From the NCBI RefSeq assembly GCF_002090155.1, contig NZ_BBRM01000005.1, positions 310,001-374,000 on the forward strand: DNA of 64,000 bases, written 5' to 3'. This DNA comes from Demequina sp. NBRC 110056. Its GTDB lineage: Bacteria; Actinomycetota; Actinomycetes; Actinomycetales; Demequinaceae. A program made the position numbers and the translations under genes. Below the pieces are notes generated by a model. That model ran no database searches. It was not told the origin of the DNA and was given only the letters and a program-made list of their open reading frames with translations. Positions 33,257 to 43,700 of the stretch are shown one piece after another (within the stretch, counting starts at the first letter, position 1; each line of letters opens with the position of its first letter).

Positions 33257-35470
33257 ATGAGCGATCTGATCCACCTGCGTGACGCCGGCGTCTCCCTCGT
33301 CCTCGACACCCGTGGGGGCCGCCTGCCCCGCATCGTCCACTGGGGCGCGGACCTGGGCGAGACCATGCCCGCCGACCTCGAGCAGCTGGCCATCGCCGAC
33401 GACGAGCCCCGCGTCGGCGGCGGAGAGCTCGACGACCGGTACGGCGTGGCGATCCTGCCCGAGCACTCGTGGGGTTGGTTCGGCACGCCCGGCCTCGAGG
33501 GCCACCGCGAGGGCCGCGATCACGCGACGCGCTTCACGGTCACCGAGGTCGCGCGGTCCGTCGAGGGGGACGGGGACGCCCGGGTCCAGCGCGTGAGCGT
33601 CCGGGCGGCCGATGCGCTCGCCGACCTCGCGCTCGATCTCACCATCGAGCTCCTGGGCTCGGGTCTCGTGCGCGCCCGGGGCGCGCTCACCTCCACGGGC
33701 CACGGCTCCTCCGACACCGAGGCGCCCTACGTCGTGGACGCGCTGAGCCTGCTCCTGCCCGCCGCGCCCGAGGCCACCGAGATCCTCGACTTCTCCGGCC
33801 GGTGGATCCGCGAGCGCACTCCCCAGCGCCACGCGTGGGTGCACGGCACCCATCTGCGCGAGGGCCGCCGCGGCAAGCCCGGCCACGACACCCCCTTCCT
33901 GGTCGCGGCCGGCACGGCGGGCTTCGGCTTCCGGTCCGGCGAGGTCTGGGCGACGCATGTGGCCTGGTCGGGCAACACCCGCTGGCTCGCCGAGCGCGGC
34001 ATGCACGGCAAGGGCCTCCTGGGCGGCGGCGAGCTGCCGTTTGCGGGCGAGATCCGCCTCGCCCCCGGCGAGACCTACGAGGGACCGTGGACCTACTGGG
34101 CGCACGGCACCGCCGGGCTCGACTCGGTCGCCGAGCGCTTCCACCGTCACCTGCGCTCCCTGCCGTCGCACCCCAGCACGCCGCGCCCCGTGACGGTCAA
34201 CACGTGGGAGGCCGTCTACTTCGACCACGACCACGCCAAGCTGTACGCGCTCGCCGACGCCGCCGCCGCCGTGGGCGCCGAGCGATTCGTGCTCGACGAC
34301 GGCTGGTTCAACCACCGACGCGCCGACAACGCGGGCCTGGGCGACTGGTTCGTCGACGCCGGCGTCTACCCCGACGGCCTAGCCCCCCTCGCCGACTACG
34401 TGCGCGCGCAGGGGCTCGAGTTCGGCCTGTGGTTCGAGCCCGAGATGATCAACCCCGACTCCGACCTCGCCCGCGAGCACCCCGAGTGGATCGCCCAGCC
34501 CGAGCTCGCCTCGCGGCGCGCGGAGGTCGGCGGCGAGCCCCGGCTGCCGCTCGAGGCCCGCCAGCAGCAGGTGCTCGACCTCACGCACCCCGAGGCGTAC
34601 GCGTACATCGAGGAGCGCCTCCACGCCCTCATCGCCGAGGTTCGCCCCGCGTACCTCAAGTGGGACCACAACCGCGACCTGCTCGAGGCGGGCTCGAGCG
34701 CCACGGGCCGGGCCATCGGCCACGAGCAGACGCTCGCCTTCTACCGGCTGCTCGACGGCATCCACGCGGCGTTCCCCGGCATCGAGATCGAGACCTGCGC
34801 CGGCGGCGGCGGCCGCGTGGACCTCGAGGTGCTGTCGCGCACCCAGCGGATCTGGGCCTCCGACTGCAACGACCCGCTCGAGCGCCAGCGCATCCAGCAG
34901 TGGACCAGCCTGGTGGTGCCCCCCGAGATGATGGGCGCGCACATCGGCCCGCCGGAGGCGCACTCCACCGGCCGTGCCGCCGGGCTCGACTTCCGCGGCG
35001 GGACGGCGCTGTGGGGGCACCTCGGCATCGAGTGGAACGTCGCGAGCGCCGATGCGTCCGTGCCCGCCGTCCGCGCGGCGCTGACCGCGTGGGTCGCCCT
35101 GCACAAGGAGCACCGGGACCTGCTCCACTCGGGCACCGTCGTGCACTCGGACCTGCCCGAGCCCGGCCGCGTCCTCCACGGCGTGGTCGCGACAGACCTC
35201 TCGGAGGCGCTCTACGGCTTCGCGTCCGTCGACTCCGTCCACACCAATCCCGTGGGCGCGTTGAGGCTGCCGGGCCTCGATCCCGCCGCGCGCTACCGCG
35301 TGGTCGGCACCGGACCGGCCGACCCCAGCACGGGGGCGACCGGAGCGGCGACGGCCTGGTGGACGGACGGTGTCGAGCTGACCGGGCGCGCGCTCGCCGT
35401 GCACGGCGTCCAGGCGCCGGGCATCATCCCCGAGCAGGTGATCCTCATCCGCGTCACCCGGGTGGGCTGA
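33257..35470 (+). CDS. alpha-galactosidase, GH36
   Basis: 737 residues from the ATG at 33257. N-terminal beta-sandwich to about 320, then the barrel: RFVLDDGWFNHRR, FGLWFEPEMINPDSDL, YLKWDHNRDL with nucleophile Asp470, and ASDCNDPLERQRIQQW with acid/base Asp536. Both catalytic residues and the GH36 CXXGXGR-type loop (ETCAGGGGRVDLEVL) are present. Cytoplasmic by lack of a signal. It removes alpha-galactose from oligosaccharides. Separated from the importer operon by 67 bp with its own promoter. Confidence 0.95.
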   Translation: MSDLIHLRDAGVSLVLDTRGGRLPRIVHWGADLGETMPADLEQLAIADDEPRVGGGELDDRYGVAILPEHSWGWFGTPGLEGHREGRDHATRFTVTEVARSVEGDGDARVQRVSVRAADALADLALDLTIELLGSGLVRARGALTSTGHGSSDTEAPYVVDALSLLLPAAPEATEILDFSGRWIRERTPQRHAWVHGTHLREGRRGKPGHDTPFLVAAGTAGFGFRSGEVWATHVAWSGNTRWLAERGMHGKGLLGGGELPFAGEIRLAPGETYEGPWTYWAHGTAGLDSVAERFHRHLRSLPSHPSTPRPVTVNTWEAVYFDHDHAKLYALADAAAAVGAERFVLDDGWFNHRRADNAGLGDWFVDAGVYPDGLAPLADYVRAQGLEFGLWFEPEMINPDSDLAREHPEWIAQPELASRRAEVGGEPRLPLEARQQQVLDLTHPEAYAYIEERLHALIAEVRPAYLKWDHNRDLLEAGSSATGRAIGHEQTLAFYRLLDGIHAAFPGIEIETCAGGGGRVDLEVLSRTQRIWASDCNDPLERQRIQQWTSLVVPPEMMGAHIGPPEAHSTGRAAGLDFRGGTALWGHLGIEWNVASADASVPAVRAALTAWVALHKEHRDLLHSGTVVHSDLPEPGRVLHGVVATDLSEALYGFASVDSVHTNPVGALRLPGLDPAARYRVVGTGPADPSTGATGAATAWWTDGVELTGRALAVHGVQAPGIIPEQVILIRVTRVG

Positions 35471-35483
35471 GCCGGACATGGCG

Positions 35484-35508
35484 AAGGCCCGGCCGGCGGC
35501 CGGGCCTT
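35484..35508. terminator. bidirectional terminator between GH36 and M15 genes
   Basis: AAGGCCCGGCC (35484-35494) pairs with GGCCGGGCCTT (35498-35508) around a 3-nt loop, between two convergent genes. An 11-bp GC-rich stem with AA/TT ends. Confidence 0.8.
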
Positions 35509-35523
35509 GCTGATCAGCTCAGG

Positions 35524-36366
35524 TCAGTTGCTGCTGCGGTAGACGTCGCCCGCGCCCCAGTAGCCGGACTCGTAGATGCCCATCGCATCGGTGCCGGGCA
35601 GGTACTCCCAGTGCCACGGCTCCCACTTCGAGGACTTGGCCCAGCCGGGGTTGACCCAGCCCCACGTGCGGCCGTTCTCCTCGAGCCACGCCTTGGCGGC
35701 GCCGCGTGCGTCGGTGCGGCACAGGTCGATCGCGAGGCCCCAGCCGTGCACGGACTTGCCCGGCGTCGCGGCGAGCCAGCCCTGGCTCGCCTTGGTCGCG
35801 TACTGGCCGGACAGGGTGCGGTAGGTGTCGGACAGGCAGATGTCGCGCCCGAACTCCTCCTTGAAGCGGGCGTTGAGCTCCGCGAAGGCGACGGCGGCGT
35901 CGTTGCGCAGCTGCTCGCCTCCGCCGATCGAGCACAGCGAGTCCTTGGTGAGGCGGCCGTTGCGGCCCTCCCACCCGAGCGACGGGTCGCAGTCGGGGAG
36001 GTTGGCGCTGACGGTGAAGGTCTGCGCGGCGGCGAGCACGGCCGATGCGGAGTCTGGGTCGGGCAGCGGCAGCTCCGACTCGAGCAGCTGGGGGCCGTCG
36101 CCCAGCAGCGCGCGGGCGGTCGAGGGGGCCTCCGCCGAAGCGGTGCCGGTGACCTGCTCGACGGCGCCGGCGTACGGCGCGATGGTGCCCATGATCGGGT
36201 AGACCACCATCGCGAGGGCGAAGCCCGCGAGGACGCCGCTGCGGGTGAGGACCTTGCGGCGGCGGTGGGTCGAGCGGATCTGGATCTCTTGGGTCTTCTG
36301 CTGGCGGCGATGCTTGCGCGAGCGGTGCGCCTGAGCGGGCGCGAGCGCGTCAGCATCCGTGCTCAC
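35524..36366 (-). CDS. M15-family D-alanyl-D-alanine carboxypeptidase (VanY type), membrane-anchored
   Basis: 280 residues from GTG with GGAGG upstream. Basic N-terminus of about 40 residues, one membrane helix (VLAGFALAMVVYPIMGTIAP), a linker, then the peptidase domain from about 120. Zinc and active-site motifs: SVHGWGLAIDLC (His and Asp ligands) and WEPWHWEY (catalytic Glu and His). Four cysteines in pairs may form disulfides. It trims peptidoglycan stem peptides. Its promoter carries an MtrA-type direct repeat. Confidence 0.9.
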   Translation of the reverse strand: MSTDADALAPAQAHRSRKHRRQQKTQEIQIRSTHRRRKVLTRSGVLAGFALAMVVYPIMGTIAPYAGAVEQVTGTASAEAPSTARALLGDGPQLLESELPLPDPDSASAVLAAAQTFTVSANLPDCDPSLGWEGRNGRLTKDSLCSIGGGEQLRNDAAVAFAELNARFKEEFGRDICLSDTYRTLSGQYATKASQGWLAATPGKSVHGWGLAIDLCRTDARGAAKAWLEENGRTWGWVNPGWAKSSKWEPWHWEYLPGTDAMGIYESGYWGAGDVYRSSN

Positions 36367-36431
36367 AGGGAGCCTCCAAGACCAATTCGATTGCCATCGT
36401 CATCGGGACCTCGGTCCCGACGTTGGGTGCG

Positions 36432-36461
36432 ATTGTAACCAAATGGTAACGGTGGCCTCAA
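36432..36461 (-). promoter_or_regulatory. promoter of the M15 peptidase with MtrA-type box
   Basis: On the minus strand TTGAGG (plus 36456-36461), an 18-bp spacer and TACAAT (plus 36432-36437). The direct repeat GTAAC-N6-GTAAC (plus 36435-36450) overlaps the -10 and spacer and matches the MtrA recognition pattern of actinobacteria. The leader then contains an 18-bp palindrome, TCGGGACCTCGGTCCCGA. Confidence 0.7.
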
Positions 36462-36513
36462 CCCCGGCAGCGACGAGGTGTGTCGAACACCACAAAGCCG
36501 CGTGGGACCGGTC

Positions 36514-37542
36514 TCACTCGCGCGCCATCTCGTCGCGCACCTCTCCCACGAGCTCCTCGAGGATGTCCTCGAGGAACACGAGGCCCAGCGTGACGCCGTC
36601 GCGCTCGACGCCGGCGAGGTGCGCACCCGAGCCGCGCATGAGCGCGAGGACCGTCTCGATCTCCTCGTCCGGCCCGATCACGGGAAGGTCGCGCACCCGC
36701 CAGTCCTGAATGGGCTCCTCGCGCTCGCCGGGGCGGGCGAACAGCGCATCCTTGATGTGGAGGTAGCCCACGTAGCGGTCGCCTTGGCCCACCGGCAGCC
36801 GCGAGAAGCCCGAGGTCACGACCGCGCGCTCGAAGTCGTCGACGCTGATGCCGGACGGCACGCCGACGACCTCGGCGACAGGAACCATGACGTCTGCTGC
36901 CGTGTGGTCGGAGAACTCGATCGCGCCCGTCAGCAGCCCGGTCGGGTCGGACAGCGTGCCCTCCTCGCTCGAGCGCTCGACGATGGAGTGGACCTCGTCC
37001 GCCGTGAACGCGCTCGTGACCTCGTCGCGCGGCTCGATGCCCACGAGCCGCAGCAGCCCGTTCGCGATCCAGTTCAGCGCGCCGATGATGGGGCGCAGCA
37101 CCCGCGCGATCCACACCAGCGGGGGCCCGAACACGAGGGCCGCCCGGTCCGGGCTCGACACGGCGGCGTTCTTGGGCACCATCTCGCCCACCACGACGTG
37201 GAGGCCGACGACGATGATCAGCGCGATCGCGACCGCCACCGCGTGCGAGGCGCCTTCCGGCAGCCCGAGCTCGTGCAGCGGACCCTCGAGCGCGTGCGCG
37301 ATCGCAGGCTCGGCGACCACACCGAGCGACACCGAGCACACGGTGATGCCCAGCTGGGCGCAGGCGAGCATCAGCGACACGTTCTCCATCGCCCACAGCA
37401 CCGTCGTGGCGGCGCGCGATCCCGCCTCCGCACGCGGCTCTATCGAGCTGCGGCGCGCGGAGATGACGGCGAACTCAGCGCCCACGAAGAAGGCGTTCGC
37501 GAGCAGCAGGCCCACGACCGCGAACACCATGCCCGCGCTCAT
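36514..37542 (-). CDS. CNNM/CorC-type hemolysin-family transporter (short paralogue)
   Basis: 342 residues. DUF21/CNNM membrane domain at about 1-180 (four helices; FFVGAEFAVISARRS, GEMVPKNAAVSSPDRAAL), then two CBS domains (VMVPVAEVVGVPSGISVDDF onward). It lacks the C-terminal CorC/HlyC domain that its neighbour keeps. Family members are thought to move or sense magnesium or cobalt. ATGA overlap with the upstream paralogue. A one-mismatch palindrome GTGGGACCGGTCTCAC spans its stop codon. Confidence 0.88.
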   Translation of the reverse strand: MSAGMVFAVVGLLLANAFFVGAEFAVISARRSSIEPRAEAGSRAATTVLWAMENVSLMLACAQLGITVCSVSLGVVAEPAIAHALEGPLHELGLPEGASHAVAVAIALIIVVGLHVVVGEMVPKNAAVSSPDRAALVFGPPLVWIARVLRPIIGALNWIANGLLRLVGIEPRDEVTSAFTADEVHSIVERSSEEGTLSDPTGLLTGAIEFSDHTAADVMVPVAEVVGVPSGISVDDFERAVVTSGFSRLPVGQGDRYVGYLHIKDALFARPGEREEPIQDWRVRDLPVIGPDEEIETVLALMRGSGAHLAGVERDGVTLGLVFLEDILEELVGEVRDEMARE

Positions 37543-38846
37543 CGCTCGGCCCCCTCGTCGTCGGGCAGCGGGGTGAGGCGCACCCGGTCGATGCGCCTGC
37601 CGTCCATGCGCTCGACCCTGATGACCGCATCGGCGCACGCGACCTCGTCGCCGACGCGGGCGACGCGGCCGAGCTGAGCCATGACGAACCCAGCGACCGT
37701 CTCGTAGGCGGGCGACTCCGGGATGGTCAGCCCGGCCACCTCGTCCACCTCGTCCGGACGCAGGTCTCCGGGCACCACCCAGGCCCCGCCCGGCGTGCGG
37801 TGGACACCTGCGCGGCGGCGGTCGTGCTCGTCGGCGACCTCGCCCACGAGCTCCTCCACGACGTCCTCGAGCGTGACGAGCCCCGCGGTGCCGCCGTACT
37901 CGTCGAGGACGATGGCGCACTGGGGACCCAGGGCGCGCAGCTCGACCAGCAGCGGGCGCATCTGCATCGTCTCGGGGATGCGCGGTGCCTCGACCATCAG
38001 CTCGGACACCGGGGTGGTCTCCCGCTCGTGGAACGGCACCGCCACCGCAGCGCGCAGGTGCACGATGCCCACCACGTCGTCGACGCCGTCGCCGAGGACG
38101 GGGAAGCGGGAGTGACCCGACGCCCGGGCGATCGCCAGGACGTCCGTCGCGACCGCGCCGCGCGCGAGCGTCTGCATGCGGGTGCGATCGGTCATGACGT
38201 CGATGGCGGTGAGCGCGTCGAGCTCGATCGTGTTCTTGAGCAGCAGCGCGGTCGAGGGCGCGAGGGTCCCGGCCTCGGCGCTGCGGCGGACCAGCGCGGC
38301 GAGCTCCTGGGGTGAGCGCCCGCCGGCGAGCTCCTCGCGCGGCTCGATGCCCATCACGCGCAGGATGCCGTTCGCGCTGCGGTTGAGGCCCGCGATGAGG
38401 GGCCGCAGCGCCGTCGTGAAGCTCAGCATCCACGGCGTCACGAGCCGCGCGGTGCGCTCGGGGTCCGCGAGCGCCGCGTTCTTGGGCACCAGCTCGCCGA
38501 TGATCATCGAGAACGCGTTGACGAGCACGAGCGAGAGCGCTCCCGCGACGCCGGCCACCGCGCCGCGCGCGAGCGGCGTGCTCGACAGCGGGATCTCGAG
38601 CAGCTCGACCAGCGCCGGCTGCGCGGTGTAGCCCAGCAGGATGGTCGTGAGCGTGATCCCGACCTGGGCGCCCGACAGCTGCGTCGACAGGCGGCTCAGT
38701 GCGCGGCGCACGCGGCGGCCCTTGCGGTCGGAGTCGTCGACGTGGGCCGGGTCGAGCGCGACGAGGGAGAACTCGGCGGCGACGAAGACCGCGGTGCCCA
38801 CGGTGAGGAGCACTCCGAGGCCTACCAGCAGCCACGCGGTGGTCAT
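37539..38846 (-). CDS. CNNM/CorC-type hemolysin-family transporter (full length)
   Basis: 435 residues. DUF21 membrane domain (FVAAEFSLVALDPAHV; IIGELVPKNAALADPERTARL), CBS pair at about 205-325, and a C-terminal CorC_HlyC domain (PGGAWVVPGDLRPDEVDEVAG). Two adjacent paralogues, one long and one short, may form a heteromer. Starts 104 bp from a divergent ABC exporter. Confidence 0.9.
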   Translation of the reverse strand: MTTAWLLVGLGVLLTVGTAVFVAAEFSLVALDPAHVDDSDRKGRRVRRALSRLSTQLSGAQVGITLTTILLGYTAQPALVELLEIPLSSTPLARGAVAGVAGALSLVLVNAFSMIIGELVPKNAALADPERTARLVTPWMLSFTTALRPLIAGLNRSANGILRVMGIEPREELAGGRSPQELAALVRRSAEAGTLAPSTALLLKNTIELDALTAIDVMTDRTRMQTLARGAVATDVLAIARASGHSRFPVLGDGVDDVVGIVHLRAAVAVPFHERETTPVSELMVEAPRIPETMQMRPLLVELRALGPQCAIVLDEYGGTAGLVTLEDVVEELVGEVADEHDRRRAGVHRTPGGAWVVPGDLRPDEVDEVAGLTIPESPAYETVAGFVMAQLGRVARVGDEVACADAVIRVERMDGRRIDRVRLTPLPDDEGAER

Positions 38847-38949
38847 GACGTATGACTGTCAGAGTCCATGGTGTGGCCAGCATACCCAGCGCTGGATAGG
38901 GTCGCGGGGAGCGCACAGCGCCGCAGTCGACCAGCAGCAACGGAGGATC

Positions 38950-39852
38950 ATGGAGCGTCGAGCGATCGAGGTCGCGTCCCTCACCAAGACCTACGGGACG
39001 GTGACCGCCGTCGACGACCTGTCGTTCTCGGCCGCGCCCGGCCGAGTGACCGGATTCCTCGGGCCCAACGGCGCAGGAAAGTCCACCACGCTGCGCATCC
39101 TCGTGGGGCTCGTCGCCGCCACGGCGGGCTCCGCGACCATCGGCGGCGCCGCGTACGCGCGCCACCCGCGGCCCGGAGCGGTGGTGGGCGCGCACTTCGA
39201 GGGCGCGTTCCACCCGGGCCGCACCGCGCGCGAGCACCTGCGGTCCTACGCCCCGCTCGTCGGCGTCGACGACGCCCGCTGCGACACCGTCCTCGCCGCG
39301 GTCGGCATGACCGACGCCGCGCACCGCCGCGTGGGCGGCTACTCGCTGGGCATGCGCCAGCGCCTCGGCCTCGCGACGGCGCTGCTGGGCGACCCGAGCG
39401 TGCTGGTCCTCGACGAGTCGGCCAACGGCCTCGACCCGGCCGGCATCAAGTGGCTGCGCTCGTTCCTGCGGTCGTTCGCCGACGACGGCGGCACGGTGCT
39501 GCTCAGCTCGCACCTGCTGAGCGAGGTCGAGCAGACGGTCGACGACGTGGTGGTCATCGCGAAGGGCGCGTTGCGCCATCAGTCCTCGCTCGACGAGCTG
39601 CGGGCGCTGGCCCAGCCGGCGGTCACCCTGCGCAGCCCGAACGTCGACGGGCTCGCGAGCTTCCTGCGCGACCGCTTCCCCCACAGCCACACCGCCACGC
39701 GGGTGGGCGAGGCCTCCATCTCCGGCGCGAGCGCCGCGCAGGTGGGCGCCGCGGCGTTCGCTGACGGCCTCGAGGTGCACGGCCTGGCGGACGGGGGCGA
39801 GACGCTCGAGTCCGTCTTCCTGCGCCTCACCGGCGAGGAGGTCGCGGCATGA
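38950..39852 (+). CDS. ABC transporter ATP-binding protein (exporter, ABC-2 type)
   Basis: 300 residues; GGAGG 4 nt before ATG. FLGPNGAGKSTTLRIL (Walker A), YSLGMRQRLGLATALL (signature in the LGM form), VLVLDESANGLDP (Walker B, with Ser where Pro is usual) and LLSSHLLSEVEQT. C-terminal extension of about 90 residues typical of drug- or peptide-export ATPases. Pairs with the next gene; substrate unknown. Confidence 0.92.
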   Translation: MERRAIEVASLTKTYGTVTAVDDLSFSAAPGRVTGFLGPNGAGKSTTLRILVGLVAATAGSATIGGAAYARHPRPGAVVGAHFEGAFHPGRTAREHLRSYAPLVGVDDARCDTVLAAVGMTDAAHRRVGGYSLGMRQRLGLATALLGDPSVLVLDESANGLDPAGIKWLRSFLRSFADDGGTVLLSSHLLSEVEQTVDDVVVIAKGALRHQSSLDELRALAQPAVTLRSPNVDGLASFLRDRFPHSHTATRVGEASISGASAAQVGAAAFADGLEVHGLADGGETLESVFLRLTGEEVAA

Positions 39853-40655
39853 GCGCGGCGGTGCTGTCCGAGGTCCGCAAGCTCACCTCGACCCGGCTGT
39901 GGTGGATCCTGCTCCTGTGCATGGCCGCGGGCGTGGCCTTCATGACCGGCTCGATCGCGTTCGCCGTCGCGTTCGCCGACGAGCTGGGTGGGGCCGATGC
40001 GCAGGCCGCCTCCCCCGACCCGCTCACCACGGTGCGCACCATCTACGGACTTCCGGTCTCGTTCGGCTACGTGTTCCCCGTGATCCTGGGAGCGCTCATG
40101 GTGACGAGCGAGTTCCGTCACCGCACCATCGACACCACGCTGCTGCTCGAGCCCCAGCGCGCCAAGGTCATCGGCGCGAAGTTCCTCGCCGTGCTGCCCT
40201 TCGCCGCGATCTACGCCGTGACCGGGATGGCCGTCGGCATCGGCGTCGGTGCGGGAGCGCTGGCGCTCGCTGGGGAGCCCACGCTGCTCGACTCGGGCGA
40301 CGTGTGGGGCTCGATCGCGATGGGCACGCTCGCGCTGGTGGTGTGGGCGCTCGTCGGCGTCGGCTTCGGCTCGGCGATCACCAACCAGGTGGTCGTCATC
40401 GTCGCGCTGCTGTGCTGGACCCAGCTGGTCGAGCCGATCCTGCGCTTCGCCCTGTCCTTCGTCGAGCCGCTGCAGGGGGTCGCGAGGTTCCTCCCGGGAG
40501 CCGCTGGCGACGCGATGGCGGGCGGCAGCTTCTACACGACCACCGGCGGCGGTGACCTGCTCGCGCCGTGGGCCGGCCTGCTCGTGCTGCTCGGCTACGC
40601 CGCCGTCGCCGCCGCGATCGGCTGGCTCGTGACGTTCCGACGCGATATCTCATAA
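39849..40655 (+). CDS. ABC-2 type transporter permease
   Basis: 268 residues, overlapping the ATPase gene by 4 bp. Six hydrophobic segments: [21 protein letters not shown], then [19 protein letters not shown] with the conserved TSEF-R turn, then [50 protein letters not shown] and the last one near 240-262. Completes a two-gene exporter. Confidence 0.9.
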   Translation: MSAAVLSEVRKLTSTRLWWILLLCMAAGVAFMTGSIAFAVAFADELGGADAQAASPDPLTTVRTIYGLPVSFGYVFPVILGALMVTSEFRHRTIDTTLLLEPQRAKVIGAKFLAVLPFAAIYAVTGMAVGIGVGAGALALAGEPTLLDSGDVWGSIAMGTLALVVWALVGVGFGSAITNQVVVIVALLCWTQLVEPILRFALSFVEPLQGVARFLPGAAGDAMAGGSFYTTTGGGDLLAPWAGLLVLLGYAAVAAAIGWLVTFRRDIS

Positions 40656-40699
40656 CGATTTCCCCAAGTCGGGGGCACGAGGTACCGGACTCAGACGTT

Positions 40700-40705
40700 T
40701 AGGCT
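40700..40705 (+). promoter_or_regulatory. -10 box of kgd (leaderless)
   Basis: TAGGCT followed by GGACA and then ATG at 40711. The 5-nt spacing predicts a transcript starting at the start codon. Confidence 0.5.
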
Positions 40706-40710
40706 GGACA

Positions 40711-43700
40711 ATGCCTAGCAGTACACCGTTGTCCCCCGACGCCATGAGCGCCAAGAAAGCGAGCGGCCCCAACGTGTCCACCGACACCAGCGCGCCAGAC
40801 ACTGACCGCACCACCGTCTCCAAGAGCGCCGGGGCCCCCTCCGTCGCCTCCCTCATCCTCGGCAACGGAGCCGCGGACTCCGCTCCCACGTCGGCGACAC
40901 CCGCCGCCGCGAGCGCACCCGCGCCCGAGCCGAGCGCTGCCACCCCGGCCGCGAGCGCATCGGCGCCCAGCAGTGCCGCATCGCCCGCCCAGCCTGCCGC
41001 GCCTGCTCAGCCAGCGAGCACCCAGGCAGCGTCCGCGCAGGCCGCCTCGGCGCCCGCCGCGCCCACGCCGACCCCTGTCGCCGAGAGCCAGCCCGCCGCC
41101 TCCCAGCCGTCCGCGCCGGCGATGCCCGCCGCGACCGCATCGGCCCCCACCCCGCCCGTCGAGCCCGAGGCCGACGGCGAGTCCACGGCCACCCAGCCCA
41201 TCGCGACCGCCCAGGCGCCCACCGCGGCGTACCTGCAGAGCCACGACCACCAGATGCTGTCCGCCAAGGACGTCAAGCATGGCGTCGAGCGCCTGCGCGG
41301 ACCTGCGGCGCGCGTGGTCACCAACATGGAGGCCAGCCTCGCCGTCCCGACCGCGACGTCGGTCCGCACCATCCCCGCGAAGCTGCTCATGGACAACCGC
41401 ACGGTGGTCAACAACCACCTCGCTCGCACCCGCGGCGGCAAGGTCAGCTTCACGCACCTCATCGGCTACGCGATCGTCGAGTCCCTCACCGAGCTGCCCG
41501 CGATGAACGTCGCGTACACGCAGGACGAGGGCAAGCCCGCGATCGTCACCCCGGAGCACGTCAACTTCGGCCTCGCGATCGACCTCGACAAGGGTGACGG
41601 CGTCCGCCAGCTGCTCGTGCCCAACGTCAAGGACGCGGACCGCATGGACTTCGCGAAGTTCTGGGCGGCCTACGAGGACATCGTCCGCAAGGCGCGCACC
41701 GGTGCGCTCCAGGCGGGCGACTTCCAGGGCACCACCATCACGCTGACCAACCCGGGCACCATCGGCACCGTGCACTCCGTGCCGCGCCTGATGGAGGGCC
41801 AGGGCGCGATCATCGGCGTCGGCTCGATGGACTACCCCGCCGAGTACCAGGGCGCCTCCGAGGAGACCGTGGCCCGGCTCGGCATCTCCAAGGTCATGAC
41901 GCTCACCTCGACGTACGACCACCGCGTCATCCAGGGCGCCCAGTCGGGCGAGTTCCTCGCGCTCGTGCACAAGAAGCTGCTGGGCCTCGACGGATTCTGG
42001 GACCGCGTGTTCGTGGCCCTGCGCGTGCCCTACGAGCCCGTCCGATGGGTCCAGGACTCCGCCACCAACGAGGAGGCCGAGGCCGCGAAGCCCGCTCGCA
42101 TCGCCGAGCTCATCCACGCCTACCGCTCGCGCGGCCACCTCATGGCCGACGTCGACCCGCTGTCGACCCGCCTGCGCAAGCACCCCGACCTCGACGTGCA
42201 GACCCACGGGCTGACCCTGTGGGACCTCGACCGTCACTACGCCACCGGCGGGTTCGGCGGCCAGGACCGCTGGAAGATGCGCGAGGTGCTCGGCCGCCTG
42301 CGTGACGCGTACTGCCGCACCGTGGGCGTCGAGTACATGCACATCGCGGACCGCGCCCAGCGCGCGTGGCTCCAGGAGCGGCTCGAGAAGGGCTACACCA
42401 AGCCCACCCGCGACGAGCACCTGCGCGTGCTGCGCCGCCTCAACGCCGCCGAGGCCTTCGAGGCGTTCCTGCAGACCAAGTACGTGGGCCAGAAGCGCTT
42501 CTCGCTCGAGGGCGGCGAGTCGCTGATCCCGCTCATGGACGCGATGATGGGCGCCGCCGCCGTGGCCGGCATCCAGGAGGTCTGCATCGGCATGGCCCAC
42601 CGCGGCCGCCTCAACGTGCTCGCGAACCTCGCCGGCAAGTCCTACTCGCAGATCTTCTCCGAGTTCGACGGCACCGCCGTGCCCGGCTCCGTCCAGGGCT
42701 CCGGCGACGTGAAGTACCACCTCGGCACCGAGGGCACCTTCACCGCGGAGACCGGCGAGACCACCAACGTCTACCTCGCCGCGAACCCGTCGCACCTCGA
42801 GGCCGTCAACCCGGTGCTCGAGGGCATCGTGCGCGCCAAGCTCGACCAGCTGGGCGCGGACCCCGCGACCGACGGCTTCCCCGTGCTGCCCGTGCTCATC
42901 CACGGCGACGCCGCCTTCGCGGGCCAGGGCGTCGTCATGGAGACGCTCAACCTCGCCGGCCTGCGCGGCTACGCGACCGGCGGCACCGTGCACGTCATCA
43001 TCAACAACCAGGTGGGCTTCACCACCGGCCCCGGCGACTCGCGCTCCACGCGCTACTGCACCGACCTCGCCAAGGGCTACCAGATCCCGATCTTCCACGT
43101 GAACGGCGACGACCCGGAGGCCTGCGTGCGCGCCGCGCGCCTGGCCTTCGAGTACCGCGAGGCCTTCGGACGCGACGTGATCGTCGACATGGTCTGCTAC
43201 CGCCGCCGCGGGCACAACGAGGGCGACGACCCGTCGATGACGCAGCCGCGCATGTACGACCTCATCGAGGCCAAGCGCTCGGTCCGCCACCTGTACACCG
43301 AGGCGCTGATCCGCCGCGGCGACATCACCGAGGACGAGGCCGAGGCCGTCTCGCAGGACTACCTCGCCCAGCTCGAGCGCGTGTTCATCGAGACCCGCGA
43401 GGGCTTCACCGGCACCGACACCGAGTCGATCTCGGGCCTCGAGCTGCCGTCCTCGCAGTCCTCCGACGCCGGCGTCATGGTGGGCTGGCAGACGGCCGCC
43501 ACCCCGGCGCACGTCGAGCGGGTGGGCCGCGCCCACACGCGCCCGCCGCAGGGCTTCGCCGTCCACCCCAAGCTCGAGAAGCTGCTCGAGCGGCGCGACG
43601 CGATGACGCGCGACGGCGGCATCGACTGGGGCTACGGCGAGGTGCTCGCGTTCGGCACCCTGCTCCAGGAGGGCGTGCCGATCCGCATGTCCGGCCAGGA

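Noticed and set aside
36367..36431. c-di-AMP (ydaO-type) riboswitch in the leader of the M15 peptidase
   Set aside because: Such riboswitches do precede wall hydrolases in actinobacteria, but the leader of about 65 nt is too short and only one palindrome is seen.
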